From contig JASVEC010000007.1 of assembly GCA_030770535.1 (NCBI GenBank), positions 1,302,001 to 1,366,000 of the forward strand: 64,000 nt of DNA. Direction: 5' to 3'. This stretch comes from Batkoa obscura (lineage: Eukaryota; Entomophthoromycota; Entomophthoromycetes; Entomophthorales; Batkoaceae). Under the pieces are notes generated by a model. The model saw nothing but the letters and a program-made list of their open reading frames with translations, did not search any database and was not told the origin of the DNA. The translations under genes were made by a program, and so were the position numbers. This document shows, one piece after another, positions 1 through 11,430 of the stretch; position 1 is the first letter of the stretch, and every line of letters begins with the position of its first letter.

Positions 1-1639
1 ATAAGTAGCAATACGTAATCTTATTAATTCACCTTCTTTCTTTGGAAGTAAGCGATCTTGAAGCGACACACGTAAGAAGAATAAAGTAAACCAACCAATA
101 GTAACAATGGCAAAAATCCACCACACATTGTAAGTATATGGAGGCAAATCTTTAGAAGTGTATCCAACAGCAAGAAGATGATTAAACACAGCTGTGAAAA
201 CTAAACCACCGCCAACACCAGCTAAGGACCAAGCAGTTAAAATGACACTATAAAAACATTTAATATAAAATAATGATGTAAATATAAAAGTATTTACCCA
301 TGACATGCTCCAATATTACTTGGACCAAACATATCAGTTAAAAAGGCAGGAATAACACCAAAACCACCACCATAACAAGCAGTTAAAATCCACATAGTAA
401 CAACAAAAGCCCAGTAAGCTTGATGTTCCAACATAGTAGAAAAGCAGCCCAAAATGACCAGTTGGAAACTTATCATAATTACATAACACCATTTACGTCC
501 TACATAATCAGATAAAATACTAAAAAATAATCTACCAAATAAATTAAATCCTCCATTAACAGATACGATTTGGGCAGCTACTTCTTTAGGTTGACCAAAT
601 ATATCCGTAATCATATTAGATAATCTCGATATAACTACTAATCCAAAAACAGCATTTGCAAAAAATACGGCATACATTAAACGGAACTCTCTACTAAGCA
701 ATGAATCAATCAAGCTTAACTCTATTGAACTAGGCGCAGGTTTAACAGTTTGCTTATTTTCTTCAATTTTAACAATATTTGAGTCAAAGCTTTCACCAAC
801 AACGTCATTTACTTCTTGTCCTACTTTTTTACCATAAATGTCTAAACCATTGACAGTATAGCCTGGTGGTGGGGTACGTAACACAGAGGATGCTAATACC
901 ATTAAAACAAAGAAACAAGAACCCATAATAACAAACGTTAAAGGTAAATCAACAGCACTAATTAAAGGTAAAGGAATTAATGCAGTAACAATTGATCCTG
1001 CACCAAACCCACATACAGCAAAGCCTGAACCTAAACCACGTTTATCTGGAAACCATTTTTGTAAAGCAGAAACTGGGGTGATATAACATAACCCTAAACC
1101 AAAACCACCTACTACTCCATAACCTACATAAACTAACCATATTTGTCTAACATAAAGAGCCAGACCAGTCAATAAGTTTCCTAAGAAAAAGAGAGAAGTT
1201 CCTGTCAATCCGGATAATAAAGGTCCTTTTCTTTCTAACCATGGACCCATAACAGCAGTACTAAAGCCAAAGAAACCTACAGCAATATAAAAAGTGATTG
1301 GGGCCATTTCTATAATAAAGTGAATAACAATAATAATAGCATAAAAGTAAAATTACTAGCATCATAACCATAGATATATTTGTCGATGGGAGTATTATAA
1401 ACAGACCAAGCATATAGAGAACCACAGCAGAACTGTAATAAAACAGAAGCAGGGAATAAAAACCAACGGTTGAATGACATTACATTTGGTATCAAATATT
1501 TTTCTCGCAATATTTGTTTTTCATTCTTTTCAAGATATACACGACCATAATGTTTTTGTAATAATCTTATAAAAAAATTCCCGCTTTCCTCCCCTTTTAC
1601 ACTGTCAGCAGGTTGCGAAGTTTGTTTTATTTCAGACAT
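1..1639 (-). CDS. Major-facilitator transporter, oxalate/formate-antiporter or monocarboxylate type (3' end outside window)
   Basis: Exons 1357-1639, 298-1309 and 1-247 on the minus strand join in phase across introns of 47 and 50 nt (donors GTAATT and GTAAAT). They give 514 residues before the window edge. The N-terminal ~65 residues are polar and cytosolic. Then come about twelve hydrophobic segments split by a charged central loop (about residues 250-300). Family marks visible: GSLYAWSVY in the first membrane helix, GPWLERKGP after helix 2, VGYGVVGGFGLGLCYITP, and WFPDKRGLGSGFAVCGFG, which is the typical RG-rich loop of the OFA/monocarboxylate MFS branch. The second half repeats the pattern with SDYVGRKW. 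The substrate cannot be read from sequence; a small carboxylate is the family-based guess. The start ATG at 1639 is the first in frame. A GTAAG tandem repeat lies about 80 bp upstream. Confidence 0.9.
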
Positions 1640-1719
1640 GGATTAAATTAAAATAATACAATTGAATTTTCAACACTTCTTTTTTATATATTTGATTTGT
1701 TGTAAAAACCTGTTTTAAA

Positions 1720-1750
1720 GGTAAGGTAAGGTAAGGTAAGGTAAGGTAAG
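1720..1750. repeat. GTAAG pentanucleotide tandem repeat
   Basis: Six exact copies of GTAAG in a row, about 80 bp upstream of the transporter start codon. It could be a promoter-length polymorphism. Confidence 0.9.
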
Positions 1751-3475
1751 ATAAATAAAAGTATTAATTGTTAAACAATAATTTATTGTTTATTTATACT
1801 TCCTGGTGATCCAACTATTTTTTTAAGGGAGTAATTTAAAATTAATATTCACCTAGCATGATTCTCACCTATGGTGTTAAATCACATTGCATACAAAATG
1901 ACTTAAAGCCTAATTTAAAGGTAAAACTTATTTGAACTCCAATTTATTAGGAAATTTAAGAAAGTAAAAACTCATTTTTGACAACCTACATTCCCGTTAG
2001 TGGTATTAATTCCCTATTAAAGCCATTTAAAGAATATTACTTTTTTTTTCTAACAGAATTTATACATCTACCTATATATGTAAAAAATTTAATTTAATTA
2101 AAAACTTGTACTTAGAAGAGATTTCATACTCTATTATTTTTGTTGTTTTTATTATTTTTGTTATATTTTACCTTTGTATAGTTAAAAATTATACTAATCA
2201 CAATTGATTGTACCTTAAGCAAAATTTAACAATAAATAAACCCGACTATAAAATATTTAATAGATGATTGATTTTGATTATCAAGTGATTCTTTTGCCTT
2301 TCTTTTTTAATATGGATTATTTATTCTTTACTCTTCCCAAGCCTGGGAACTATCAGAAACTTAATTAAAATCAAACTTTTATTTGAAATATAAGGCATAA
2401 ACCTAAATGCTTATGGTTTTGCACTTTATAACTATTTTAAGCTACAACTCATTTTTGTTAGGTTCATTTTATATTTTAATATAACAAAAATTAAATATAA
2501 AATAAAATTTTATTCTAAAAAAGTTCAAATTATTTATTTAACTTTTAACTGCTGACTTTTATTGCACTTTCGTTTTTAAATCACTTGAATAGAAAAACTG
2601 GCGGCTTATTTTTATTTTGATATTGCAACAATTAATAATAAATTATTACTTCAACCTGTCATCGTCAAAGTCATTGTAATCTGAAGTAATTATTCTATTA
2701 CGTTTCTAATAAGTTATTTTTTATAACATCTTGTAATGAGCTATATTATTAAACCAATTACTTTTTAATAACACGATACAAAATTATTTTAAAAACTTAT
2801 TTTTTCTTTTTTCTTTTTTCTTTTTTTAATAACCTTAAAAAGTTGTACAGACCCCTAAATGAAAACATTTATAAGGGGGAATTTAAGGTGAGGTAAATAG
2901 CCGAAAATTCAAAGGGAGGGGGTAAGAGACTATCATTGGATTACAGGAAAAAGTATATTTTTAAAGCATTCTGCTAATAATAAAGTAATTTTCCCAAAAT
3001 AAGAAAAGAATTAATTTAAATTTGTTTATTTTGAATTATCCCCCATTTCTTGCCACAGAAGCAAGGAAAGTGTTTAAGAATTTTTGTTATTGAATGCCTG
3101 TTTATTATTTTATTATCTTTTCATATTCACGTATAATGCAACCTTTATACTCATTTAACTAACAGTACCCCAATTTACTAAACAGATTTGAGGAAGGGAA
3201 ATATGGTTTGTTCCGTATTTGAATTATTGTGAAAAATAATAATTTGAGACAATTTATATTAACTTTAAGAGCTTTCCATAATTATATAATATTTATTTTA
3301 TTTTAAAGTCCTTTTTATTATTATTTACAAATAGCTTTTATTGTCCTATTTATTTAACTTTAATATCAAACAATTGATTATACTAGAATTATGGTAAATC
3401 TAAATGTAATCTATAATTTCCTATACTCCATTAAAAATGGGCAAATATTATTCGACTTAAGAATTGTGTATTGAC
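1751..3475. other. AT-rich intergenic stretch
   Basis: I see no coding exon, RNA gene or repeat of the main families here. One small purine-rich block (2865-2945) is less AT-rich but has no recognisable content. Confidence 0.6.
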
Positions 3476-3579
3476 TATGGGGGTGTTTTTTTGGCTTCAT
3501 TATTTTTTCCATTTTTTAAGCGCTATTTCAGTGGAAAGATTGCTAATAAAATTTTTAAACAAAAAAATACATCCCCATA
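3476..3579 (-). mobile_element. Family A MITE, complete
   Basis: 104 bp. Starts TATGGGGGTGT and ends ACATCCCCATA. Outer flanks are gac|TA and TA|ctc, which shows that the target duplication is TA and the element ends are TGGGGRTGT. The inner part carries TTTTTTGGYTTCAT, the AAGCGCTATTT centre and AAAATTYTTAAAC. Plus orientation is defined for the family as the one reading TTTAAGAATTTTACT near the left end; this copy is reversed. No coding capacity of its own. Confidence 0.9.
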
Positions 3580-3689
3580 CTCTGATAACTACAATTAAAG
3601 TATAAGATCAATACTTAACATAAATGTAATGTAAATAGTTTAACGAGATGTTTTTTAACTAATTGTTGACCTTATCGTTTTAAATCTCT

Positions 3690-3860
3690 AAGAAATAGCC
3701 CATTCGTCTCCTTTCCTTCCCCGTCATTTTACTTCTCTTCACAGTATTCTGTTCTACCAGCTAGTCATTCAGAATTTTATTCCCTCCAACGATAAACACT
3801 TGGGGGCCTTCGGCATCTTCAAGATTTTATTAATGAAACCAGCTCATTTGTTCAAGGAAA
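3690..3860 (-). pseudogene. Possible dihydrofolate-reductase-like gene relic
   Basis: The minus strand carries a short stretch reading EDAEGPQVFIVGGNKILND, with FIVGG resembling the V-F-V-I-G-G-x-x-x-Y block of dihydrofolate reductase. A few residues further on, TVKR and TGKE could match the following strand. The frame is closed on both sides and no start or full domain is present. Base composition here is clearly less AT-rich than around it. This reads as a decayed host-gene fragment; the family assignment is tentative. Confidence 0.25.
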
Positions 3861-4459
3861 TTGGTTTTTATATTAATTTTTGCCTTATTTACAGATAGTA
3901 TGGAAACTGGAGGACTTAATGTACAGTATAACTAGCGGGATCTTATAGGCCTTTTGTAGGTAGAACTGTGAGCAGAATTTGAACAGTACTATATTTATAA
4001 AAACGTATTCCCTCAAGGATTGATAGAAAACCTTGTAATAGTAAAGATGTTAAATCGAAATATCAGATAAAGTTTAAAATTTTAATTTAAAGAATTATAT
4101 TAGTAAATAAATTTGTTACACATTATATAGCTATTACTGTTAAAATAGTTATATTAGATTACTTTATAAATTATAGTAGCTAAGTACTTTCTGTTACATT
4201 ATATAGGCAAACTTTAACTTTAAACCGTAAGGCTTTAAAATAATGTTTATGTTGGAAATTTGATTCTAAAATAACGCTTTATAAAATGGGCACTGCCTTT
4301 TGTAATAAACGAAATTCGGTAATGTAGGTCATGCAAAAGCCTGAAAACAGTTAATTATTGATTTTGTAACATAAATTTTAATAATTTCTTATACTTCATA
4401 AAATAAACATGAAAAAACGTGATTCAATTTATAATATTTATTAATAAAATGCAGTTATT
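3861..4459. other. Intergenic, nothing recognised
   Basis: AT-rich; holds the 3' flank of the GPI-type gene. No feature supported. Confidence 0.6.
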
Positions 4460-4855
4460 CTAAAAGTTCATGGAGGCAGGGATCAAAGCGAAAGCCAATA
4501 ATGGAGAGTAAGTTAAGAGAGAGGCATTCGAATTAGCATTTATAGCACTTCCACTCTTAGCACCTGCCTTGGCTGAAGCGCTCTTAGCACCTGCACTGCC
4601 TGAAGCAGAACCAGAAGCTTTAGCAGCAGCAGAGCCACTTGCAGTTGGTTTGGCATCAGAGCCGGTGGCTGAGTCAGTACCAGAAACGGCTTTAGAGGCA
4701 GCATCACTAGCAGCAGAGATTACAGTAGCAGCAGATGCAGATACACTAGAGGCAGCACTTTTACCAGAGGCAACAACATCACTGGCAGTATCTTGAGAAT
4801 CTTGAGCAGCAACGGAAGCTAAAAGGACGGTAACGAAGGTAGCAGCGAATTTCAT
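4460..4855 (-). CDS. Small Ala/Ser-rich secreted protein, probably GPI-anchored cell-wall protein
   Basis: Single exon, 131 residues. MKFAATFVTVLLASVAAQ is a clear signal peptide. The middle is low complexity, about half Ala and Ser with Gly, Lys, Thr and Asp, and holds repeats of the type GSAAAKASGSASGSAGAKS. The C-terminus is a polar Asn/Ser stretch (INANSNAS) followed by a hydrophobic tail (LLAFALIPA), the usual layout of a GPI-attachment signal. Such proteins are O-mannosylated wall or membrane proteins; no catalytic domain is present. The GC-richer third positions and the upstream TATA box (4946-4953) suggest a well-expressed gene. A long open frame on the other strand over 4569-4796 is a by-product of the GCN repeats. 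Confidence 0.8.
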   Translation of the reverse strand: MKFAATFVTVLLASVAAQDSQDTASDVVASGKSAASSVSASAATVISAASDAASKAVSGTDSATGSDAKPTASGSAAAKASGSASGSAGAKSASAKAGAKSGSAINANSNASLLTYSPLLAFALIPASMNF

Positions 4856-4945
4856 ATTGATTATTATTTAGTATTAGTTTAAATGTATGAGTATTAAAAA
4901 ATTAAATGTTTAAGTTAATAATTTTAAAGAGAGCAAATTCGATGG

Positions 4946-4953
4946 TTTATATA
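4946..4953 (-). promoter_or_regulatory. TATA box of the GPI-type wall protein gene
   Basis: TATATAAA on the minus strand, about 90 bp upstream of the start codon at 4855. Confidence 0.5.
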
Positions 4954-5303
4954 GTATTCAGTTTTGGAGATAATTTCGGTTTTTAACTATCGTTACTAAT
5001 ATTTTGATTGTTCTAACATATTTAATGTTATAGTTAACTTTAACTAGAATTAATTTTTATCTTGCTAACTGTCTTGTGTTTATACTATAACTTGAATCAC
5101 CATTTAACTGTTTTAAGAAATCTAGAATTGAATTTATTAGTAACGTAAATGTTTTGTCTTGGCAATGATTTTAGTAATAATTCAGTAATCTTTCTTTACA
5201 ATTTAACGTTACAATTGGCAATACATTTAACTTTCTTAATTTAAGATCAACTCAATCATTAACTGCTTTTGTTTATCTATTTATTAATTTTACTAATTCA
5301 AAA

Positions 5304-5464
5304 TACACCTTTTTGAAGAACATACAGAACTCCGATGTTTAGCAACTGTAAGCAAAAAAACTAAACAAAAACTATAAATTGTATGATTTTGATCAGCTTC
5401 TTGTTAATTTTTTGCTGCCAATTGCTAAACCATAGGAGTTTTACATATTTTTCAAAAAAGTGTA
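5304..5464. mobile_element. Foldback MITE, family D
   Basis: About 160 bp. The two halves are imperfect inverted copies over roughly 55 bp each, starting TACACCTTTTTGAA on the left and ending TTCAAAAAAGTGTA on the right, with ACTCC-ATG-TTTAGCAA in both arms. TA at each outer end suggests a TA target duplication. No coding capacity. Confidence 0.65.
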
Positions 5465-5683
5465 ATTAAATATTATTTACAGAAAAGCCATTTATAGTTT
5501 TAATAGCTTTCAGTTATTAAACAATAAAAATGAATAGAAATTATTATTTTTAGAAAGGTAGTTTTAATGTGAAAATGTAATTAAATAGATTTTAAGACAA
5601 TTATTTATCTTATCACCACCACACATTCATATTTAATAAACATCTGTAAGAATTCTTAAAGTTTAACTTTATTAAATATCAAA

Positions 5684-5785
5684 TTGGTGTGTTTTTTGGT
5701 TTCATCACTTTTTCCATTTTTTAAGCGCTATTTCAGTGGAAAAATTACTAGTAAAATTCTTAAACAAAAAAATACATCCCCAAAT
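5684..5785 (-). mobile_element. Family A MITE, worn ends
   Basis: The core (TTTTTTGGTTTCAT, AAGCGCTATTT, TTCTTAAAC, ATACATCCCC) is intact. The terminal TATGGGG and CCCCATA are mutated. Lies 480 bp upstream of NAF1. Confidence 0.8.
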
Positions 5786-6267
5786 ATTTTTTTTATCAAT
5801 ATTATTGTATTTGATTTCTTATGAATTTAAACATTTCAAATCAAAATATCAACTTAATTCCATATAATAAATAATTATAAATGTTTTTTACCTTATTTTG
5901 TCCATTTTCTAAATCAACATGAAATTTAAACTTTTAATAATTCCAAAAAAAACATCTCTACTCATTTAATTGTTATTTGACTTGCAAAATTTTACTGAAA
6001 ACGAGTTTTAGGTTAATTGCCTCTACTCTGCGTTTATTTAACCAATGAAAGTTATAGCCCATAAAAATAGCTTAGGACTTAACTTTTGAGAACTCTACCC
6101 TGAATTTTTTGAAGGCTTTGGTTGGACTAATTTTTCCCCCAAAGTCTGTTGATTGGAAGAAGGAAACATCCCAAATAGCAAATCAACTACAACTTTTATT
6201 TTAAAAAAATACTTTGGAAACAGCAAACTTGATAATACTAATCTTTTTAATAAAGACAGTATATACA

Positions 6268-7403
6268 ATGAGTAATAGTGATAGTGATAGGATAATTGAG
6301 CTGACGGATTCTGAAAACGAAAGTGATAAATCAGAAGTTAAAAAACCAAATGAATATGTTAGTGAAAATAAAAGTTGGAGAATTCTAAATAAACAAAAAT
6401 ATGCCGAAAAAGAAAAAGGTAGTTTAAGTTTAGATCATGTTTAACCTTTTAATTTACTTAATCTATTATAGATTTCATGAAATTCGGTTCTGATGAGGAT
6501 TCCTCGATTGACTCTAATAATAGCGATAACGATTCGGATGGTTTAAAAGCAGTAGATTTGTATGAAACGCCAGCCTTTTCAAATCCGATAAAATCAGTAC
6601 ATGAAGTAGATACTATTGTTGCAGACCAACTTATATTTGATCTTCCCTTACCTAAAGAGCTAGATACGACAATTCCTATTGACTATTTAGGAGAGATTAG
6701 TAGCATTATTAATCATAACACATTTATTGTTCAAGCATATAAAAAAATCAAAATTGATAATGCAGAAGTAGCTTTGGATTCTGAAACTATAGTTGTATTG
6801 GAAAATCGAAAGGTTCTTGGTAGAATCCATGAAACATTTGGTCCTGTTGAAAGACCATTTTATTTAGTCAAATTTAAAGAAAATGAATCAAAAGATAAAA
6901 ATGATAGTAACGTAAATCAAGGAGATAGTGATAATAAAGTAGAAAACACGGATGATAAAGTAGCAGGTACTGGTGTCAAAGTAGAGGATACAGATAGTAA
7001 AGAGGTAGCTAATAATTCAGAGCCTATTAAACTACAATACCAAATTGGGAGTAAAGTATATTATACTGAGAAAGACATTAAATATGTTAATGTGCCTGAA
7101 TTATTAAAGCAAAAAGGTATAGATGCATCAAATTTTTATGATGAAGAAGTAAGTGCAATCGAAGATTTCTCTGATGATGAAAAAGAAGCACTATATAAAG
7201 CAGGAAATGAGGCAAAAGGGCCTTCGTATAAAGATATAGACAATACTGATGGTAATGGTAAAGGAAAAATAGTAAAGAATAAAAAAAAGATTAAGATTGA
7301 AAGCAGAGATGAAAATGTAAATGGGGCTGAGAATGGTACAAATAGAAGAAACGTAGTATCTTATGATGATTATGATGCTTTACTAAGTGAATATCTTGAG
7401 TAA
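6268..7403 (+). CDS. NAF1: NAF1-like H/ACA snoRNP assembly factor
   Basis: Two exons, 6268-6418 and 6472-7403, joined in phase across a 53-nt intron (GTAGTT...TATAG), 360 residues. An acidic Ser/Asp/Asn-rich N-terminus leads into the Gar1/Naf1 beta-barrel domain at about residues 115-190: IPIDYLGEISSIINHNTFI, DSETIVVLENRKVLGRIHE and FGPVERPFYLVKF. After an acidic insert the domain's last part follows: IGSKVYYTEKDIKYVN, then the NAF1-specific KGIDASNFYDEE. The C-terminus is basic (KIVKNKKKIKIE), a likely nuclear signal. NAF1 binds the Cbf5/dyskerin core in the nucleus, escorts H/ACA RNPs during assembly and is later replaced by Gar1. I preferred the ATG at 6268 (MSNSDSDR) to one upstream because the preceding residues are hydrophobic and AT-encoded. 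LOA1 starts 202 bp downstream on the same strand. Confidence 0.88.
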
Positions 7404-7605
7404 ATATCTATTTTATTTTGAAGACAAAAATTTAACTATCAGCAGGCATATTTAATTATAGAAGATTTTATGCATGCAACTTATTTTTATTGCAATAAAA
7501 TGTTAATTTATCAATATATTTTCCAATTTTTTAAATTTTTGATTTGTTCTAAGTTTTATTTAAGATTACTCTCATACATTGCTTTTTTGCAAATTTTAAA
7601 TTGAG

Positions 7606-8926
7606 ATGGAAAAATATTCTAAATGGAGAGTAACATATACAATGTACTATTAAAGATACGATACTAATACAAATTATTAGGATCCAGGAACTGGGATTCA
7701 ACCCTTCCTTCCAATAATTGTAATCAAGTAATATTAAAAAAATACATCAACTAATCTTAAATTTAGCCTCAAAGAAAGAATGAAACTACACTAAATGTGA
7801 TTTTCAACGTAGTTAAAAACTATTTATTTGGAACAGTATTAGTTGTTATTAAATTACCCATTATATTACTATTATCACTCATTAGTTTTATTAGTTATCA
7901 AATTGGGAGTGTCGTAAGTGAACTATATTTAAGTTATAATATTAATTAATAATTCAATAGAAATTACTTAACCCTTTATTTCGAGGGATAATACTAAGTA
8001 TAGCAATAAGGCTATTATTATTACTATTTGGTTTCTTTAATATCAAAACTAATTCAATTTCTTTAAAACGTGGTATCAATAATAAAACTAAAATTAAAGT
8101 TAATCAGCCCAAAGTTGGAGAATTAATTATTGTTAATTCTTCATCTTATTTAGACTTACTTTATTTGCAAATGAAGTAAGCTTATTTTTTATATTTACTT
8201 ATAATGTTTAGTTATTTGTTTATCATTTTATTTTAGATACAACCCGGTGTTTACAAAAATTTGTTCAAAAACTGGAAAACTTTCAAAAGATACATTATGG
8301 AATAGTATAATAAATTTTGGGAAATTAACAACTTTAGAAGACAATAATAGCCATGGATTAAATGAATTCATACAAAATATTAAGAATGAAGATTTAGGTC
8401 CTATTGTTATTTTTTTGGAAGTAAGATTATTTGTTATGAAATTTTATTTTGATTACTTATTTTTTATAAGGGTACTTCAACAAATGGTAGAGGTGTATTA
8501 ACCCCTATTACAGATTTGTTTAATGATTTAGATGAAGACAATTTGAATATGCGTGTTGTTCATATAAAGTAATATTTGTTAATATTTATTAACACTATTA
8601 TATTAACCCCATTCTATCTTATTAGATACCCATTCAATCATTTTTCTCCTACTTTTCCTATTGGTAACTTGGGCTTTCATTTTATTAAGCTAATTAGCCA
8701 ATTTAAAAACAACATTATAATTCAAATATTAAGTAGTGAAGAAGCTAACGACTATATTAAAGAAAAAGAAAAAGAAGGGGATAAAACTCAGTTAATTGCT
8801 TCGTTATTGAGTAATGTTTCAAAGCTCCGAAGACTTACTTTAAATATCAATGATAAAAAAGAATTTATAGAATATTATAACAAGAATAATAATATAAAAG
8901 CAAATTCTCAAATAAAAGTCGAATAA
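7606..8926 (+). CDS. LOA1: LOA1/VPS66-like lysophosphatidic acid acyltransferase
   Basis: Seven exons (7606-7629, 7681-7727, 7775-7913, 7961-8175, 8237-8420, 8471-8568, 8626-8926) join in phase to 335 residues; yeast Loa1 is about 300. The first two exons are tiny (24 and 47 nt) but encode the family's N-terminal signature MEKYSKWRDPGTGIQPFLP. Two hydrophobic stretches follow (about residues 30-65 and 75-97), then an acyltransferase core with VNSSSYLDLLYL (about 129-138), YNPVF, and EGTSTNGRGVL (about 203-213), the second acyl-acceptor block. The usual NHX4D motif reads NSSSYLD here, so the catalytic His position is Ser. The enzyme family acylates lysophosphatidic acid to phosphatidic acid at ER and lipid droplets. 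Exon 3 uses the acceptor CAAAG at 7774; the nearer TTTAG would close the frame. Confidence 0.85.
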
Positions 8927-9016
8927 AATATTATTTTTATCATTTATTAAATTCCATAACACGTTATTAATAAATAGTTTATTAATACACCTATTGCATA
9001 AAATTATTAATTCTTA

Positions 9017-10538
9017 TTAAATACCGAATGCTTCTAGTTCTGCTGGCGTGGGAGGTAAAACAACATCAACGCTTTCCCAGGCCTCATCTTCTAAATCTGG
9101 TTTTTCAACTCCAGCCTTACCATCATTTGAGTCCGTTAGTTTATGAGCAGGAGGTAACTGAGAATGTGAAAAATCAGTATCATAATCTTCATCCAATAAT
9201 GAGTTAGGGATCTCCGATGAGAAATGATTTTCATGAACCGTATAAACCCCTTTTTTTCCAACTGCGTTTGCTGCACCTTTCATTTTCCATAAAAACTGAT
9301 GAAAATCTGGTCGAAAAGTGGGATCAATACCTGATCCTAATAAAGCATTGCTATTTAATGTTTTATTTCCCCACCCTCTTTTACAAGACTCCAAAAACGT
9401 GATCAATCCTTCTGTCCCTATGCCCTCCAAGTTATATTCGGTTAAATTATTTAATTTAGGGTTGACCCCGTGGGACAAAAGCTGTAAATAATGGAGATAA
9501 ATTTGATTATAACTAACCATGATTTTTAGTAATTCTTTATATTCCCTTTTTGACTCTATTTCATACAATGGAATTGAACTAAAATAATATGTTTGTTAAT
9601 TTACTTATTATATAAAGCTGTATTACTATGTTCCTTACTTAAACTCCTGATAATCTGGGTAATCATGTTTCAAATAAATAGTTGAAAATGGTCCAACCAC
9701 CTTTGTATCAAAAGGTATTGAAACCCCTAAATACCTTGCAACTAGGACTGTAATATGCAATGAAAAAAATACACCACCCAAAGGCTCGCTATTATTTCTT
9801 AGCTGTAGTCCTCTATCGCTGCGCGAACTTCTTCTAGCTACTGTTTGGATTTCACTACTAGTAGTTTTTAAGTAACCAGTATTTGTATTTGAATTATTTG
9901 ACCTTGCGGCATCCTCTGCTTTTGTTTCTTTATTTAAATTTATTTTTTTACTTGATGAAACAGTGGGTAAGATTATCGTATGGATTCCTAATTCCCCGAG
10001 GGAAGATATAAGTGCTCTTCTTGTCTGATGCAATCTCTGTTGGGCAATTTTATCTCCTTCTTTGAGTTTAGTCTCTCTGGTATTCTGTTGATTATTGACC
10101 AATGCGGTATAAGTTTGGTAGTTTTTCCTAACGATATCTAGCCTTTCTTTTCTAATCATGTTTTCCTCTTGTAGGTATTTTATCCTATTATTAGCTACAT
10201 AAAAAGTTAATTATTAAAAACGATTGAGTGAAGACCATTTACCTTGAGCAACTGCTTCGCTAATTTGAGACTTTAGTTCAGAATTATAATCTATTGATTG
10301 TTTTAATTTAGCTCTTTGAGCTTGTAGTATATTTAACTGAGTTGGCCATTGAGAAGCTAATCTTTTAATAATAATCTTTCTTTCATGTTCACCTAACGAT
10401 TGATCTTTTCGAAAATTTCTAATTCTAACAAAAGTATTATTATGTTAGTCTTATATTAATATTATTAAGCTACTCTATTTTGATACAACTCTTGCATATC
10501 ATTTTATTTTTAATTGTATTACAGTTTTCACATTCCAT
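9017..10538 (-). CDS. ATG14: ATG14/Barkor-like subunit of autophagy PI3-kinase complex I
   Basis: Four exons on the minus strand (10474-10538, 10243-10418, 9639-10194, 9017-9578) join in phase across introns of 55, 48 and 60 nt to 452 residues. The N-terminus MECENC...MICKSC places four cysteines (3, 6, 15, 18) in the two CxxC pairs typical of Atg14. A long charged coiled coil follows (about 30-150; for example ERKIIIKRLASQWPTQL, NNRIKYLQEENMIRKERL). Then come QTRRALISSLGELGIHTIIL and the conserved C-terminal block: LGGVFFSLHITVLVARYLG, VSIPFDTKVVGP, IPLYEIE and YLHYLQLLSHGVNP. Atg14 ties Vps34-Vps15-Atg6 to the phagophore site. The related UVRAG/Vps38 family is the main alternative; the short N-terminal cysteine pairs favour Atg14. 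It converges on LOA1 (90 bp between stops). Confidence 0.8.
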
Positions 10539-10858
10539 GGTAAAGTGACTGCTGAATTTCAAACCCTTTATTTTTTAATCAACCAAAATAAATTTAAGCA
10601 AAAGATATCAAAATTAAACAATTTAAAAGACCAATAATATTCAAAGATACGAAAATAGAAGAAAACTATTAGTTTAATGAGTAATATTTTATTTCTCACA
10701 GATAAAAAAATTAAAAATATCAATTAACTTATTTTTAGTGAACGTGATTTTTATTCTTAGAAAAACAATAAAAGAGCACTTAATTAAAAATTATTAGAGA
10801 AACCAATCGAAATAATATTACTTCTTTTTCACCTTAATTTTCCTTTATACAAAAAAAA
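10539..10858. other. Promoter region between divergent genes
   Basis: AT-rich 320 bp between ATG14 (minus) and the broken gene at 10859 (plus). No clear TATA box or repeat. Confidence 0.5.
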
Positions 10859-11286
10859 ATGGTCTATAACAATTACACTTTTTGCAAAAATTTAGGCTCT
10901 CCATATCGCTATTTAAATTGTATAGATGATCCATTAGGAGCCCAAAACATACTACTTAATAAAACTATTAGCTGTTCTAAATTAAACTATACGTTTATGG
11001 AGGATAAAAACTTGTGTATTGAGCCAGAGTCCCTAATAATGATTATGTTATATGCTGTGTAGAGGATCGCCCAAAAGATAGTAGGTATGATTTTTGGGGT
11101 AATTTTACACAAATTGAGGGCTTTCAAAAAGCTTGGACTCCAGAACAAGTAGAATGTATGTTCAAAATTAAAGACGAAGCAAGTAAAAGTGGTAAAAATA
11201 AAAACGGATCTGGGAACCTAAGAAAGTATAAAAGCTTGACAGGTGTTTTGCTATCATCCATTATAAAGCGTGATCATTTTGTTTAA
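10859..11286 (+). pseudogene. Cysteine-rich hypothetical gene with one frame change
   Basis: MVYNNYTFCKNLGSPYRYLN opens a reading frame with evenly spaced cysteines (CKNLGSPYRYLNC, ISCSKLNYTF, NLCIEPES) and N-glycosylation sequons (NYT, NKT). At about 11025-11040 it runs out of frame, but the next frame continues without gap as NDYVICCVEDRPKDSRYDFW and on to GVLLSSIIKRDHFV, stopping at 11286. Together that is about 140 codons. Coding-like composition persists across the change. Either this is a recent pseudogene, or a base was lost or gained in sequencing. No signal peptide is seen, so an upstream exon may be missing. I do not recognise the family. Confidence 0.45.
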
Positions 11287-11430
11287 TTTTCTAAAGAATT
11301 TAATTAATAAAACCATACATTGATATTATTTTATATCTATCAAATCCCTAAGCAAAGTTATTTACATTGATTTTCACTTTTTGAATAATCTAAATAATAT
11401 CAAATGGTACAGGCTTGTTATTTTGAAAAA

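Noticed and set aside
4569-4796. Plus-strand open frame rich in Ala, Glu and Leu
   Set aside because: Antisense of the Ala/Ser-rich GPI-type gene; the GCN repeats keep the opposite strand open.
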